From an uncultured Colwellia sp. (GTDB lineage: Bacteria > Pseudomonadota > Gammaproteobacteria > Enterobacterales > Alteromonadaceae): DNA of 32,867 bases. How positions within the stretch are numbered: the first letter of the stretch is position 1; the number at the start of each line of letters is the position of its first letter. The stretch lies in the NCBI GenBank assembly GCA_913062815.1, contig CAJXWZ010000048.1, positions 1-32,867 on the forward strand, in the 5' to 3' direction. The notes beneath the pieces are model-generated. The model ran no database searches. It was not told the DNA's origin and was given only the letters and a program-made list of their open reading frames with translations. Of this stretch, positions 15,374 through 23,678 are shown piece by piece. The position numbers and the translations under genes are program-made.

Positions 15374-16741
15374 TTAACGGCCTATACGGCGTAGTGCTGA
15401 TGTTGAGAAGTCTTTACGTTTAGCTTTAACATCCCAATTCATATATTTAGGCTCTTCGTTACTTAACCCTGTCACTAAATATCGGCCAGAATTTAAATCA
15501 TACAAAGCCTCAGCAGCTAACCATGCTGTGTTAACGTCATAATATTGAATATTATATCCTTCAGCTAACTTCCAAAGTTTACCTCTGCCATCATATTGGT
15601 CTGTAACTGATACACCCCAAGAATCTTCATCAATAAAGAAGGTACGTTTAGCATAAATATGACGCGCTTTATCTTTTAGTGTTCCTTCTACTTGCCATAC
15701 TCGGTGTAACTCATAGCGTAAAAATTCAGGGTTTAGGTGACCTTGCTGAACAATGTCTGTGTATTTAGCGGTAGTATCAAGCAACTTATATGAGTTGTAA
15801 GGAATATACATCTCTTTTTTACCAACTAACTTCCAGTTGTATCTGTCTGGTGAGCCGTTATACATATCATAGTTATCAGATGCTCTTAAACCATCTGTGC
15901 CTGCGCCTGGGCTGTCATAAGCAACATTGGGTGCACGTCTAACTCTACGTTGTCCAGCATTATAAACCCAAGCTCGACGAGGCTCTTTTACTTGATCTAA
16001 TGTTTCATGAAGTAATAACGCAGTACCTGTTAATCGAGCAGGGGCGGTAAGAACCTGTAAATAATAAAATAACACGTTGTCATCTTTATCTGCATCGCGC
16101 CCCGACACTAAAAAGTCAGGCCATACTAATTGGTCATTCATTTTAACTGCCGTAAATGAACCATCTTTTTGAACAGGGATAGTGGTTAAATATCGCTTAG
16201 CAGAGCCACCACGGTAGCGTGTTAAGTGGTTCCAAACAACTTCAGATCCATTTTTAGGAATAGGAAAAGGTACAGTTATGCTAAAGTTTTTTAAACCATT
16301 TCCACCATCCACTAATTCAGCTGTTGTTGCGTTGGTTTTGATTGTTTCATATAAACTTTCAGGATATGCCCCTGTTCTTTTTGTTTTATAAACAGGCATT
16401 TTATAGTCAGCATATTTTTTGAACATAGCCAGCTGACCTTCACTTAAATTTGCTTTGTATTGCTCTACGTTTTCGTTAGTAATAGTAAATACTGGTTTTT
16501 CATCAGGAAATGGGTTGTCAGGGCGTCCACTATCTTTACTTTTTGTAGTGTTTTTACTGTTTAGTCCCCCTGTCCATTTAGGAATAGTCCCCGCTTTATT
16601 TCCTGCTACTTCAGCGCCAATAGGTGTTAATTCTGTACCTATTAGAGAGGCTTCGCTTGACGTTACTTTTGCTTGTACAACACTTGATATTAAGCCTATC
16701 GATACTACAAGTAAGCTAATCGTTGTTTTTAATTTTTTCAT
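15374..16741 (-). CDS. DUF1329 protein (LolA/LolB-like fold, periplasmic)
   Basis: A signal peptide (1 to about 24, VVQA|KV) is followed by the family opening ASLIGTELTPIGAEVAGNKAGTIPKWTGG and later by NEDS-like stretches such as YELHRVWQVEGTLKDKARHIYAKR and FFIDEDSW. At 455 aa it is full length. DUF1329 proteins have a lipid-carrier-like fold and are almost always encoded beside a DUF1302 barrel. Here the two genes are 14 nt apart. A role passing a hydrophobic molecule between the outer membrane and the RND protein is inferred. No biochemical activity is known to me. Confidence 0.88.
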   Translation of the reverse strand: MKKLKTTISLLVVSIGLISSVVQAKVTSSEASLIGTELTPIGAEVAGNKAGTIPKWTGGLNSKNTTKSKDSGRPDNPFPDEKPVFTITNENVEQYKANLSEGQLAMFKKYADYKMPVYKTKRTGAYPESLYETIKTNATTAELVDGGNGLKNFSITVPFPIPKNGSEVVWNHLTRYRGGSAKRYLTTIPVQKDGSFTAVKMNDQLVWPDFLVSGRDADKDDNVLFYYLQVLTAPARLTGTALLLHETLDQVKEPRRAWVYNAGQRRVRRAPNVAYDSPGAGTDGLRASDNYDMYNGSPDRYNWKLVGKKEMYIPYNSYKLLDTTAKYTDIVQQGHLNPEFLRYELHRVWQVEGTLKDKARHIYAKRTFFIDEDSWGVSVTDQYDGRGKLWKLAEGYNIQYYDVNTAWLAAEALYDLNSGRYLVTGLSNEEPKYMNWDVKAKRKDFSTSALRRIGR

Positions 16742-16755
16742 TTATCTCTCTCCAA

Positions 16756-18627
16756 TTAATACGATAAGGCGAAGCTTAACGAAAGAAAATCTTTATCTGT
16801 TATTGAGTTATAGTCACCACCACCAAAATTTGTATAAGAAATGGTGAAAGAATATTTCTGCTGATACAAGGCTTCTAGTGATGCTGCCGCTACAGTGCTG
16901 CCTTCATTAAATTGAGCGCTATATCCATCAACATCGTGATACCATGAAATAACAGGTTTTAAGGCAATACCAGCGAATAAATCATTGTATTGAAACTCAA
17001 CTCTAGTTCTATATCCCCAAGCAGAATCTGTGTAAAAACCGCCTTCACCTGGAACAAATGTAGGAGTACCATAAATGGTATCTCTACCATATTGAATGCC
17101 TTGTTTAGCCATATCTTCTATGCCATCAGTTAAGGTTAAACCAACCTCACCAATAAAAGTAACTCTTGACGCGCCTAGTACTTGGTCAAAAAATTGAATA
17201 GCAGTAACTTGCAGTTGTGTAACATCAAAAGCATCCCACGCTTTAACATAATCATCACCTTCTACCGCTTGTAAGCGTGCTGAAAATGGTAGTAAAGGGT
17301 TTTCACTTAACGCAGCACCTACTGCGTGATTACCATTAATTTGAGTAGGGGTATCTGGCTTATAAGAAATTTCACCTGACAAGGCAATACCACTGACATT
17401 GGTAGCAAAACTTAAACCGTATACTTTAAGGTCTTCAGGATATTCAATGGTATAGTTGGCATTCAGTGAATCTATATTATCTTTCGATAAGTCAGTAATG
17501 CCGTAAGCATTCAGTAAACCTGCTGTTGCAGGATCTGCCGTTGCAGCCCAAGGAATAAATGGTCCTGTGATATCAACTAAATCAACAGGAGGAGTATTTT
17601 CATTAGGGCCGTAATCAGTAAACTCAGAGCGATAAACACTGGCAATAGGTAAACGTGCATGAATATTCATGAAATAAAAGCCAAACTCAGTATCATTTAA
17701 CGCTTCAGAATAATAACGAACAGCAAGACCGTATTGACCTGCATCATCAGGTTCTATATCTGTTTTTCGTTTAGAATATAAACCACCAGCTACCGCAGTT
17801 GTATCATCACCTGCTACCGTGATGAAATTACAACCGTCTGCTGCGTAATCAACAGTTGCAAAAAAAGTACCACAACCATCAATTTGTGTTTTTTCCCATT
17901 CATATTGATAAAAAGCTTCAATACTTAAATTTTCTGTAGCACCTATGTTGGTGTAAAGCATGCCAACGGGCAATAAACCTTCTTTTAACATAGCCCCTGG
18001 GCGGCGTAATGCACTAACATCTAACGGGTTTATAGCGTTTATTCCACCTTGAATAAAGGTACTTTCGCCCCAGCTAACTACTTGACGACCTAAGCGTACA
18101 TCTAAAGGCATGTCTGCAATATCAAAACTGCCATACACATAAGCGTCTAGTAATTGAATACCTGAAAATTTTGCTGTATCACTAAAGCCATCATCACTGA
18201 GTGGTGTGCCAGCTGCATAACCATTTGGCCCATTACCGTGAGGACGATCACCATCTTTTAGTTCCATATCGTACCAATATTTGACACGAACAAAGGCTCC
18301 AAAGCCGTCTTTTTCTAGTTGAAAATCATTATTACCTTTAATAATTGTTGAGAAAGCATCATGCTTACCAAAGTTTAAGGTATCATCATCCGTAGTTGAA
18401 GACAGTCCCGTACCAGGAATACCATCAGCTAAATTGTTTGAAGAGTAAAATCGTGGATTTCTTTCTGTCATTCTCCAACTAGAGCCAATAGACAGTTGAG
18501 AGTTGATTGCTAAGAGTATCTCGTTATCTTCCCCGAAATAAAAGTCAGTAGCTTGTACTACTGGAGCAGTGAGAGCTAAAAGGATAGCAACCCTCAATGA
18601 GTTATTTATGATAAATTTTTTTTTCAT
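16756..18627 (-). CDS. DUF1302 outer-membrane barrel protein
   Basis: The 623-residue protein has a signal peptide (about 1-26, VVQA|TDFYFG). It then has the DUF1302 landmarks: INSQLSIGSSWRMTERNPRFY, the strand GAFVRVKYWYDMEL, VRLGRQVVSWGESTFIQGG, and LRRPGAMLKEGLLPVGMLYTNIG. Alternating strands run to a C-terminal Tyr (SLSFALSY), as expected of an outer-membrane barrel. First gene of the leftward run and divergent from the AraC regulator across 144 bp. It is a candidate porin or exporter for a hydrophobic compound. Family is clear and function unknown. Confidence 0.88.
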   Translation of the reverse strand: MKKKFIINNSLRVAILLALTAPVVQATDFYFGEDNEILLAINSQLSIGSSWRMTERNPRFYSSNNLADGIPGTGLSSTTDDDTLNFGKHDAFSTIIKGNNDFQLEKDGFGAFVRVKYWYDMELKDGDRPHGNGPNGYAAGTPLSDDGFSDTAKFSGIQLLDAYVYGSFDIADMPLDVRLGRQVVSWGESTFIQGGINAINPLDVSALRRPGAMLKEGLLPVGMLYTNIGATENLSIEAFYQYEWEKTQIDGCGTFFATVDYAADGCNFITVAGDDTTAVAGGLYSKRKTDIEPDDAGQYGLAVRYYSEALNDTEFGFYFMNIHARLPIASVYRSEFTDYGPNENTPPVDLVDITGPFIPWAATADPATAGLLNAYGITDLSKDNIDSLNANYTIEYPEDLKVYGLSFATNVSGIALSGEISYKPDTPTQINGNHAVGAALSENPLLPFSARLQAVEGDDYVKAWDAFDVTQLQVTAIQFFDQVLGASRVTFIGEVGLTLTDGIEDMAKQGIQYGRDTIYGTPTFVPGEGGFYTDSAWGYRTRVEFQYNDLFAGIALKPVISWYHDVDGYSAQFNEGSTVAAASLEALYQQKYSFTISYTNFGGGDYNSITDKDFLSLSFALSY

Positions 18628-18659
18628 TGTAATGCACTCATAATGTTTTAATGTTGTAA

Positions 18660-18684
18660 TAATTAAGGTTAGAACCCTTAATTA
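18660..18684. promoter_or_regulatory. Inverted-repeat operator candidate between DUF1302 and araC-type genes
   Basis: TAATTAAGG (18660-18668) and CCTTAATTA (18676-18684) are perfect complements with a 7-nt centre, in the 144-bp divergent gap, 33 bp before the DUF1302 start. A T10 run lies at about 18731-18740. No convincing -35/-10 pair was fixed. The site could bind the adjacent AraC protein or another regulator. Confidence 0.4.
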
Positions 18685-18771
18685 AGATGGAATAAAACAT
18701 TTGTTTTAAACAGTTCTTTTTACGTCACAATGTTTTTTTTTTGTCATTTTTTGTTATTTGAATTAGGTTAG

Positions 18772-19818
18772 ATGAACCATGAACGGGAGGGAGATGTGGA
18801 AGAAAGTTACACGTTATTAAGCGGTTGGATGATTTCTATCAAACGTGCCATGGAGTTATTTGAGCTTGATTTTGATCTTGCCTGCCAAAAATTTAATATC
18901 AATAGTTCTGCCTTCAATAACCCTGAATCTAGAACGACAGTAAAAAATATAACTAAAATTCTTAACTATATTAATGAAAAATTGGATCGACATGATTTTT
19001 CTATCGCTGTTGCAAATCAATTTCATCCTAATATATTTCATGCACTGGGTTATGCAATGGTTTCATCTGAAAGCTTACAAGCTGCGCTTCAATGCCTAGC
19101 GAACTACAAAAAAGTGGTATCAAATACATGCAAGCTCACCACGTTAGAAAAAAACAATCAATTTTTGATTAGTATGGATTTATTTTGCTATAAAAACACA
19201 ACAACTCCTGTATTGTCCTATGTAGGTGTCGAACTTTTTATTTGTACAATAATTAAATTTTCTAGAGAATTAGCGGGTGAAAATATAGCACCATTGAAAG
19301 TCTTATTTTCTTTTCCTGAGCCTAGTTATAATACGGATTATTTAAGTGACTATTTTAAATGTGATATAGAATTTAATGCCGAAAGAACAACAATTGTTTT
19401 TGATCTTGAGACAACACAAAAGAAAATCATAGTGTCAAATCCATTAATCACTCAAATGCATGAGAAAATTCTTGAAGATTTTTTATCTCGCACTGACAGA
19501 GATAATTTAAAGCAGCTAGTAAAATCTAAAATTTTTGACTTACTACCTACGGGTAAAGCCTCTCAACAGGTTGTTGCTGAAACTTTGGGTTTTAGTCTTC
19601 GCAATATGCAACGAAAATTACACGAACAGGGGTCAAGCTATAAGAGTATTTTAGAAAGTACACGCAGAGAGTTAGCATTAGGTTATATGCAGCAGTTTCA
19701 TTTAACCTATACTGAAATATCATACTTAGTAGGTTTTTCACACACGGCTAATTTTAATCGAGCATTTAAGCAATGGACAGGTAAAACGCCTAGCGCTTAT
19801 CGTAATTCATTAAAATAA
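18772..19818 (+). CDS. AraC-family regulator with arabinose-binding-like N-domain (OruR/ArgR type)
   Basis: The 348-residue protein has a PF12625-like N-terminal domain (about 15-210; FHALGYAMVSSESLQAALQCLANYKKVV is typical) and a C-terminal pair of AraC helix-turn-helices (ASQQVVAETLGFSLRNMQRKLHEQG and LTYTEISYLVGFSHTANFNRAFKQWTG, ending TPSAYR). It is divergent from the six-gene leftward run and upstream of the aldehyde dehydrogenase gene, so these are its most likely targets. Relatives respond to amino acids, sterols or fatty-acid-like ligands, and the inducer here cannot be read. The locus thus has two regulators, this one and the AlkS-like protein. Confidence 0.9.
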   Translation: MNHEREGDVEESYTLLSGWMISIKRAMELFELDFDLACQKFNINSSAFNNPESRTTVKNITKILNYINEKLDRHDFSIAVANQFHPNIFHALGYAMVSSESLQAALQCLANYKKVVSNTCKLTTLEKNNQFLISMDLFCYKNTTTPVLSYVGVELFICTIIKFSRELAGENIAPLKVLFSFPEPSYNTDYLSDYFKCDIEFNAERTTIVFDLETTQKKIIVSNPLITQMHEKILEDFLSRTDRDNLKQLVKSKIFDLLPTGKASQQVVAETLGFSLRNMQRKLHEQGSSYKSILESTRRELALGYMQQFHLTYTEISYLVGFSHTANFNRAFKQWTGKTPSAYRNSLK

Positions 19819-19913
19819 TTAAAAGTATGATAATAGTTTGGCATGAATTGCTAGTGAAATAACCGGGCATTAATTCAATACTAGAGAAATTCAATTTTTA
19901 GTAAGTTTCTAAT

Positions 19914-21329
19914 ATGCATCTAATCCAAACTATAAATGACGTAAATGAATGCTTTGTCTCACAACAAAACCATTTCTTATCTAAACCTTACAAAAGCTAT
20001 GAAGACCGAATTAACGATCTTAAAAAGTTAAAAAAGTTATTGCTTGATAACCAAGATGCTTTTATTGAAGCATTAAATAAAGATTTTGGTAGTAGAAGTG
20101 CTGATGATACGAAAATAGGCGATATTATTACCACTATTTCGGGTATAAATTATACCATGAAAAATCTGAAATCATGGATGAAACCTAAAAAGCGTAAAGT
20201 GGATTTGTTATTTCAACCAGCTAAAGCCTCTATTTTGTTTCAACCCCTTGGTGTAGTCGGTGTAGTTGTGCCATGGAATTATCCTGTGTTTTTGTCTTTA
20301 GGACCTTTAGCAACCGCTTTAGCCGCAGGTAATTGCGTTATGTTGAAAATGTCAGAATTTACTCCTGCAACAGCAACATTATTAGCTGGTTTAATTAATA
20401 GTGTGTTTACAAAGAAGCAAATTGCCATTGTAGGAGGGGAAGTTGACATAGCGACAGCATTTACATCGTTAGCCTTTGATCATTTATTTTTCACGGGGTC
20501 TACCAATGTAGGTAAAATTGTTATGCAAGCTGCCGCTAAAAATCTTGTACCTGTAACTTTAGAATTAGGTGGTAAATCACCAGCTATTATTGATGATAAA
20601 ATAGATATAAAACTAGCCGTTTCGCGCTTTATTTTAGGTAAAGTGCTTAATTCAGGGCAAACATGTGTAGCACCAGATTATATTTTCTGTCCAGAAGAGA
20701 AAGTTGCAGAGCTAGTTGATGAATTACAGAAAGTTTATAGTAAAATGTATCCAAAAGTTGCCAACAATAAAGACTGTACTAGCATCATTAATAATGCACA
20801 ATTTGAACGATTAAACGGGCTGTTAGATGACGCTAGAAGTCTTGGTGCCAATGTTATACCGCTAACCGTTGAAACTATTGATAAAACAGAAAGAAAAATG
20901 CCTTTAACGGTGTTAACTGATGTCAATGATGATATGAAAGTAATGCAACAAGAAATTTTTGGTCCTATCATACCTATTTTAACTTACAAAAATACCACAG
21001 AAGCTATTCATTATATTAATAAAAATGATAGACCTTTAGCCTTATATATTTATAGTTTTGATAAAAAATTTCAACAAGATATTTTGTTGAACACTCATGC
21101 TGGTGGGGTTTGCATAAATGAAGCTACTTTCCACGTAGCCAATGATGATTTACCTTTTGGCGGTGTTGGATCTTCTGGTATGGGGCAATATCATGGAGAA
21201 GAAGGCTTTAAAACTTTTTCTCATGGTAAGTCAATACTAGAAAAAGGAAAAATCAGTTTCGCTCATCTTTTGTTTCCTCCATTTGGCGGTTTGATGCATA
21301 AATTGGTTTATAAATTATTTATTCGTTAA
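19914..21329 (+). CDS. Aldehyde dehydrogenase, coniferyl-aldehyde/fatty-aldehyde type (AlkH-like role)
   Basis: NAD(P)-dependent oxidation of the fatty aldehyde to the acid is the expected role. The 471-residue protein shows the cofactor segment FFTGSTNVGKIV, the general base Glu217 in VTLELGGKSP, the nucleophile Cys251 in NSGQTCVAPDY and EIFGPIIPIL. Length and the short N-terminus fit the class 3/coniferyl-aldehyde group. The hydrophobic, basic C-terminus (FGGLMHKLVYKLFIR) could attach it to the membrane, as in other class 3 fatty-aldehyde enzymes. It lies 95 nt after the AraC gene on the same strand. It supplies the alkH step of the pathway. Confidence 0.9.
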   Translation: MHLIQTINDVNECFVSQQNHFLSKPYKSYEDRINDLKKLKKLLLDNQDAFIEALNKDFGSRSADDTKIGDIITTISGINYTMKNLKSWMKPKKRKVDLLFQPAKASILFQPLGVVGVVVPWNYPVFLSLGPLATALAAGNCVMLKMSEFTPATATLLAGLINSVFTKKQIAIVGGEVDIATAFTSLAFDHLFFTGSTNVGKIVMQAAAKNLVPVTLELGGKSPAIIDDKIDIKLAVSRFILGKVLNSGQTCVAPDYIFCPEEKVAELVDELQKVYSKMYPKVANNKDCTSIINNAQFERLNGLLDDARSLGANVIPLTVETIDKTERKMPLTVLTDVNDDMKVMQQEIFGPIIPILTYKNTTEAIHYINKNDRPLALYIYSFDKKFQQDILLNTHAGGVCINEATFHVANDDLPFGGVGSSGMGQYHGEEGFKTFSHGKSILEKGKISFAHLLFPPFGGLMHKLVYKLFIR

Positions 21330-21372
21330 AGGTAAATAGTTTATTAATGTGTAACTAACCAACCTAAAACTT

Positions 21373-21403
21373 TTTAAAGGATCAAGTTGTCTGATCCTTT
21401 AAA
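21373..21403 (+). terminator. Stem-loop after the aldehyde dehydrogenase gene
   Basis: TTTAAAGGATCA (21373-21384) and its complement TGATCCTTTAAA (21392-21403) form a perfect 12-bp stem with a 7-nt loop, 43 nt after the stop. The T-tract is poor, so terminator strength is uncertain. It marks the right edge of the alkane gene block. Confidence 0.6.
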
Positions 21404-21714
21404 GGCTTTATCATCGCTTTATGAATGGTAACCCCTTCAAGTAACCAGCTTCAAAGATGCCTGAATTTTTATTGACCAACTATGGAAGCCGTTGGTGTTC
21501 AGACTAAAACTATTAGTTCACTACATAGCAAGTTAATTCACTAGCTAAACAGGTCATCAATCTGAGCACTGATATGTTTATTTATAGTGAAATAAATACA
21601 ACCCCATATAAAAATAACAATGGGTGCTAATTCGCGAAGCGGTAAATTAAAAAATAAAATTTAACTAATACAAATAACCCACTTTATTGGTTTATTAATT
21701 CGTCTGCAGGAATT
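21404..21714. other. Gene-free stretch before the IS200-like fragment
   Basis: I see no gene, tRNA or clear repeat in these roughly 310 bases. All frames are short and the composition is AT-rich. It separates the alkane block from the mobile-element remnants. Confidence 0.5.
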
Positions 21715-21914
21715 GGTTTAAACCCTGTCTTTAGACGAGATAACTTTAAGCTAGTAGTTGCATTTATTATATAGTTATGAAATATCGTAATGGTTCACAT
21801 ACCAAATATAAAATAGAATATCATTTTGTTTGGGTAACGAAGTATCGTTACCGAGTTTTAACAGGTGATGTAGAGCTTAGGGTTAGAGAGTTAGCTAACC
21901 TGAAAACTGGATAA
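21715..21914 (+). pseudogene. IS200/IS605-family tnpA fragment with left-end hairpin
   Basis: ATG 21777 opens a 45-codon frame, MKYRNGSHTKYKIEYHFVWV..KYRYRVLTGDVELRVREL, which is the N-terminus of the IS200-type Y1 transposase. It lacks the HUH motif and catalytic Tyr (normal length about 130-150 aa). Upstream, CCCTGTCT-TT-AGACGAG around 21723-21739 resembles the subterminal hairpin of IS200 left ends, partly decayed. The frame breaks at about 21890, where the IS982 element begins. The missing remainder is not found on the far side of that element. Confidence 0.8.
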
Positions 21915-21926
21915 GAATTGAACTAA

Positions 21927-21988
21927 TTGCCCACCTAGCGATCAGATCTTTCGACTAAAAACGATTTGAAAGCAACAAAGGTGGGCAG
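21927..21988 (+). promoter_or_regulatory. 5' hairpin covering the IS982 transposase RBS
   Basis: GCCCACCT (21929-21936) pairs with AGGTGGGC (21979-21986), extended by a T-A pair (21928/21987) and a T-G pair (21927/21988). The right arm contains the AAGGTGG ribosome-binding site directly before ATG 21989. A transcript entering from outside would fold so as to hide the RBS. Confidence 0.55.
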
Positions 21989-22870
21989 ATGAATAAGTTA
22001 ATAGATATATTTTGCGATGTTGATGATTTTTGTTATAAATTTTTACCCGTATGGGAAACTGAATTAATCGCTAATGGGACTATAAAGCGAAGACGTCAGT
22101 CAAAAATGTTGACGAGTGAATGTATGACTATTGTTATTGCTTTTCATAAATCAAACCATAGAGATTTCAAGAACTTCTATATTGGTTTAGTTCAAAAATA
22201 TTGGAAAGAATACTTCCCTCACTTATTGAGTTATACACGTTTCTGACACAAAATGTCTGCTCTACTCATTCCTATGTGTGCTTATTTTCAAACGGTTAAA
22301 GGAAAGCCGACGGGTATTGCTTTTGTTGACTCCACAAGCCTTAAAGTGTGTCATAACATTCGTATTCCGCGTAACAGAGTATTTGATGGTGTTGCAAAAC
22401 GAGGGAAAGGAACAATGGGTTGGTTTTACGGTTTTAAGCTGCATTTATTGATCAACCACATAGGTGAAATCATTTCTCTGAAGATCACGCCTGGTAATAC
22501 AAACGATAAAACGCCAATCCCCGAATTATGTAAAAACCTATACGGGAAGCTTTATGCAGATAAAGGATATATCGGAAAGAAGTTAAGTGAAAAGCTATCA
22601 GAAAGCGATGTGGATTTAGTCACGACTGTTCGTAAAAATATGAAGGCTAAGGCAATATCAGCGTTTGATAGAGCAATGTTATCAAAGAGATATATTATTG
22701 AAACGATAAATGTTCAACTAAAGAATATTTCACAAATAGAACATAGTCGACATCGCAGTGAGACAGGTTTTATGTTGAATGTAATTTCAGGAATAGTGGC
22801 TTATTGTCTAAAAAAACAAAAGCCACGTATTAAGTTATCACCTAGTGAATTTGGATTGATAGCTGTTTAG
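21989..22870 (+). pseudogene. IS982-family transposase with in-frame TGA
   Basis: Two pieces in the same frame (85 and 205 codons) join across TGA 22244-22246. The first, MNKLIDIFCDVDDFCYKFLP..HRDFKNFYIGLVQKY..LLSYTRF, and the second, SALLIPMCAYF..KGKPTGIAFVDSTSLKVCHN, align without a gap to the usual IS982 sequence, so this is one nonsense change rather than a frameshift. The DDE residues remain in FVDSTSL, LYADKGYIG and IIETINVQLKN. Full length would be 293 aa, normal for the family. Likely inactive unless the stop is read through or the second part restarts at ATG 22253. Confidence 0.88.
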
Positions 22871-22935
22871 AAAAGCACACTGCTTAAGCAGATCTCATAT
22901 ATGGTTAAGTAAACTACAAAGGTAAACAATGATAA

Positions 22936-23334
22936 CTAAAACTGGTTTCTAAATCTTTCAGCCATAACACCGAGCTTAAACATAATATCACGCGACTTGG
23001 TTTGTTCATGAGCGTTAGGTGATAATATTGTCATTAGTAAATAGCAATTTTCATCTAATGCACCTTGGCAATAGACAAGGTGAATATCACTGGTTTGGTA
23101 AAATTGAATTTTCTTCAAAGGGAGAGGTTTGTCTTTACTGCCCAAATGAATATGCTGAATCTCTTCAACTAATAAGATTGGCAAGGTGTTGGGATGATCA
23201 TAAGGAACATCTCGTCCAAAACACTCTGGAGCATTGCCAGTAAGTTTATAGCTCTTGAAATCATCAACTAGTGCATTTAATTCCTCGTCAGTCATTATCT
23301 GGCGAATAATGCTACTTTTAAATACGTGTATCAC
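22936..23334 (-). CDS. yafO: YafO-family toxin (type II, ribosome-dependent mRNA interferase)
   Basis: The 132-residue protein matches E. coli YafO along its length: opening HVFKSSIIRQIMTDEELNALVDDFKSYK, then FGRDVPYDHP, EEIQHIHLG, IHLVYCQGALDENCYLLM, and the ending KLGVMAERFRNQF. YafO cuts mRNA on the ribosome. The start is GTG 23334, overlapping the antitoxin stop (GTGA), so translation is coupled. The frame is intact. It lies between an IS982 remnant and the tRNA array, a usual home for toxin-antitoxin modules. Confidence 0.93.
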   Translation of the reverse strand: MIHVFKSSIIRQIMTDEELNALVDDFKSYKLTGNAPECFGRDVPYDHPNTLPILLVEEIQHIHLGSKDKPLPLKKIQFYQTSDIHLVYCQGALDENCYLLMTILSPNAHEQTKSRDIMFKLGVMAERFRNQF

Positions 23335-23618
23335 TCTGCAAAGTCACCCAATTCGTCCTGTGATGCTGTAAGCAATCGCTCAGCACCTTGCTCTGCAATC
23401 TTAGTCAGTCTAGCATGTGAAGGTCTGAAACGAGATGTTTTAGACTGTAGCTCAATAAGCTCTACCATTTGCTCATACAGCTCAGCACTAACCATATAAC
23501 CGGCAGTTTTATTATTAGATAACACAGCAACAGGCTCATCCATGAAATAATCACACGGTTTTTTTCTCAGCTCTGTCACTGAGACTGTTTTTTCAGCCAA
23601 TATAGATTGAACTGCCAT
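23331..23618 (-). CDS. yafN: YafN-family antitoxin (Phd/YefM type)
   Basis: The 95-residue protein has the Phd-like DNA-binding N-terminus ILAEKTVSVTELRKKPCDYF, followed by DEPVAVLSNNKTAGYMVSAELYEQMVELIE, and a C-terminal toxin-binding tail, SKTSRFRPSHARL..., very like YafN. It should neutralise YafO and repress its own operon. AAGGTG lies 5 nt before ATG 23618. A 40-bp perfect palindrome 20 bp upstream is the probable operator. Confidence 0.92.
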   Translation of the reverse strand: MAVQSILAEKTVSVTELRKKPCDYFMDEPVAVLSNNKTAGYMVSAELYEQMVELIELQSKTSRFRPSHARLTKIAEQGAERLLTASQDELGDFAE

Positions 23619-23638
23619 AAGTCACCTTACATTGTATA

Positions 23639-23678
23639 ATAATAAATAACGTACTTAATTAAGTACGTTATTTATTAT
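23639..23678 (-). promoter_or_regulatory. 40-bp perfect palindrome, operator of yafNO
   Basis: The sequence from 23639 to 23678 reads the same on both strands, centred between 23658 and 23659, with the core ACGTACTTAATTAAGTACGT. It lies 20 bp before the antitoxin start, and AT-rich -10-like hexamers overlap its right part on the minus strand. Phd/YefM-type antitoxins bind palindromes at this position. Confidence 0.75.

Larger units (their letters stand above)
21891..22935 (+). mobile_element. IS982-family element, right end not found
   Basis: The element interrupts the IS200-like tnpA at about 21891, so its left end is near there. I looked for a complement of the left-end bases ACCTGAAAACTGG downstream of the transposase and found none before the YafO gene. 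A perfect 12-bp palindrome CTGCTTAAGCAG lies at 22880-22891. No target duplication is seen. The right side has probably been lost or rearranged. Boundaries are approximate. Confidence 0.55.

Noticed and set aside
16455..16847. Rightward 130-codon frame across the DUF1329/DUF1302 junction
   Set aside because: Antisense to two well-supported signal-peptide-bearing genes; the hydrophobic look comes from the reverse complement.
22253..22870. Separate functional gene for the second IS982 piece
   Set aside because: It is in the same frame as the first piece and aligns without a gap across the TGA, so one broken gene is the simpler reading; restart at ATG 22253 would lack the N-terminal DNA-binding part.
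23019..23243. Rightward 74-codon frame over the toxin gene
   Set aside because: Antisense to YafO, which matches its family end to end.
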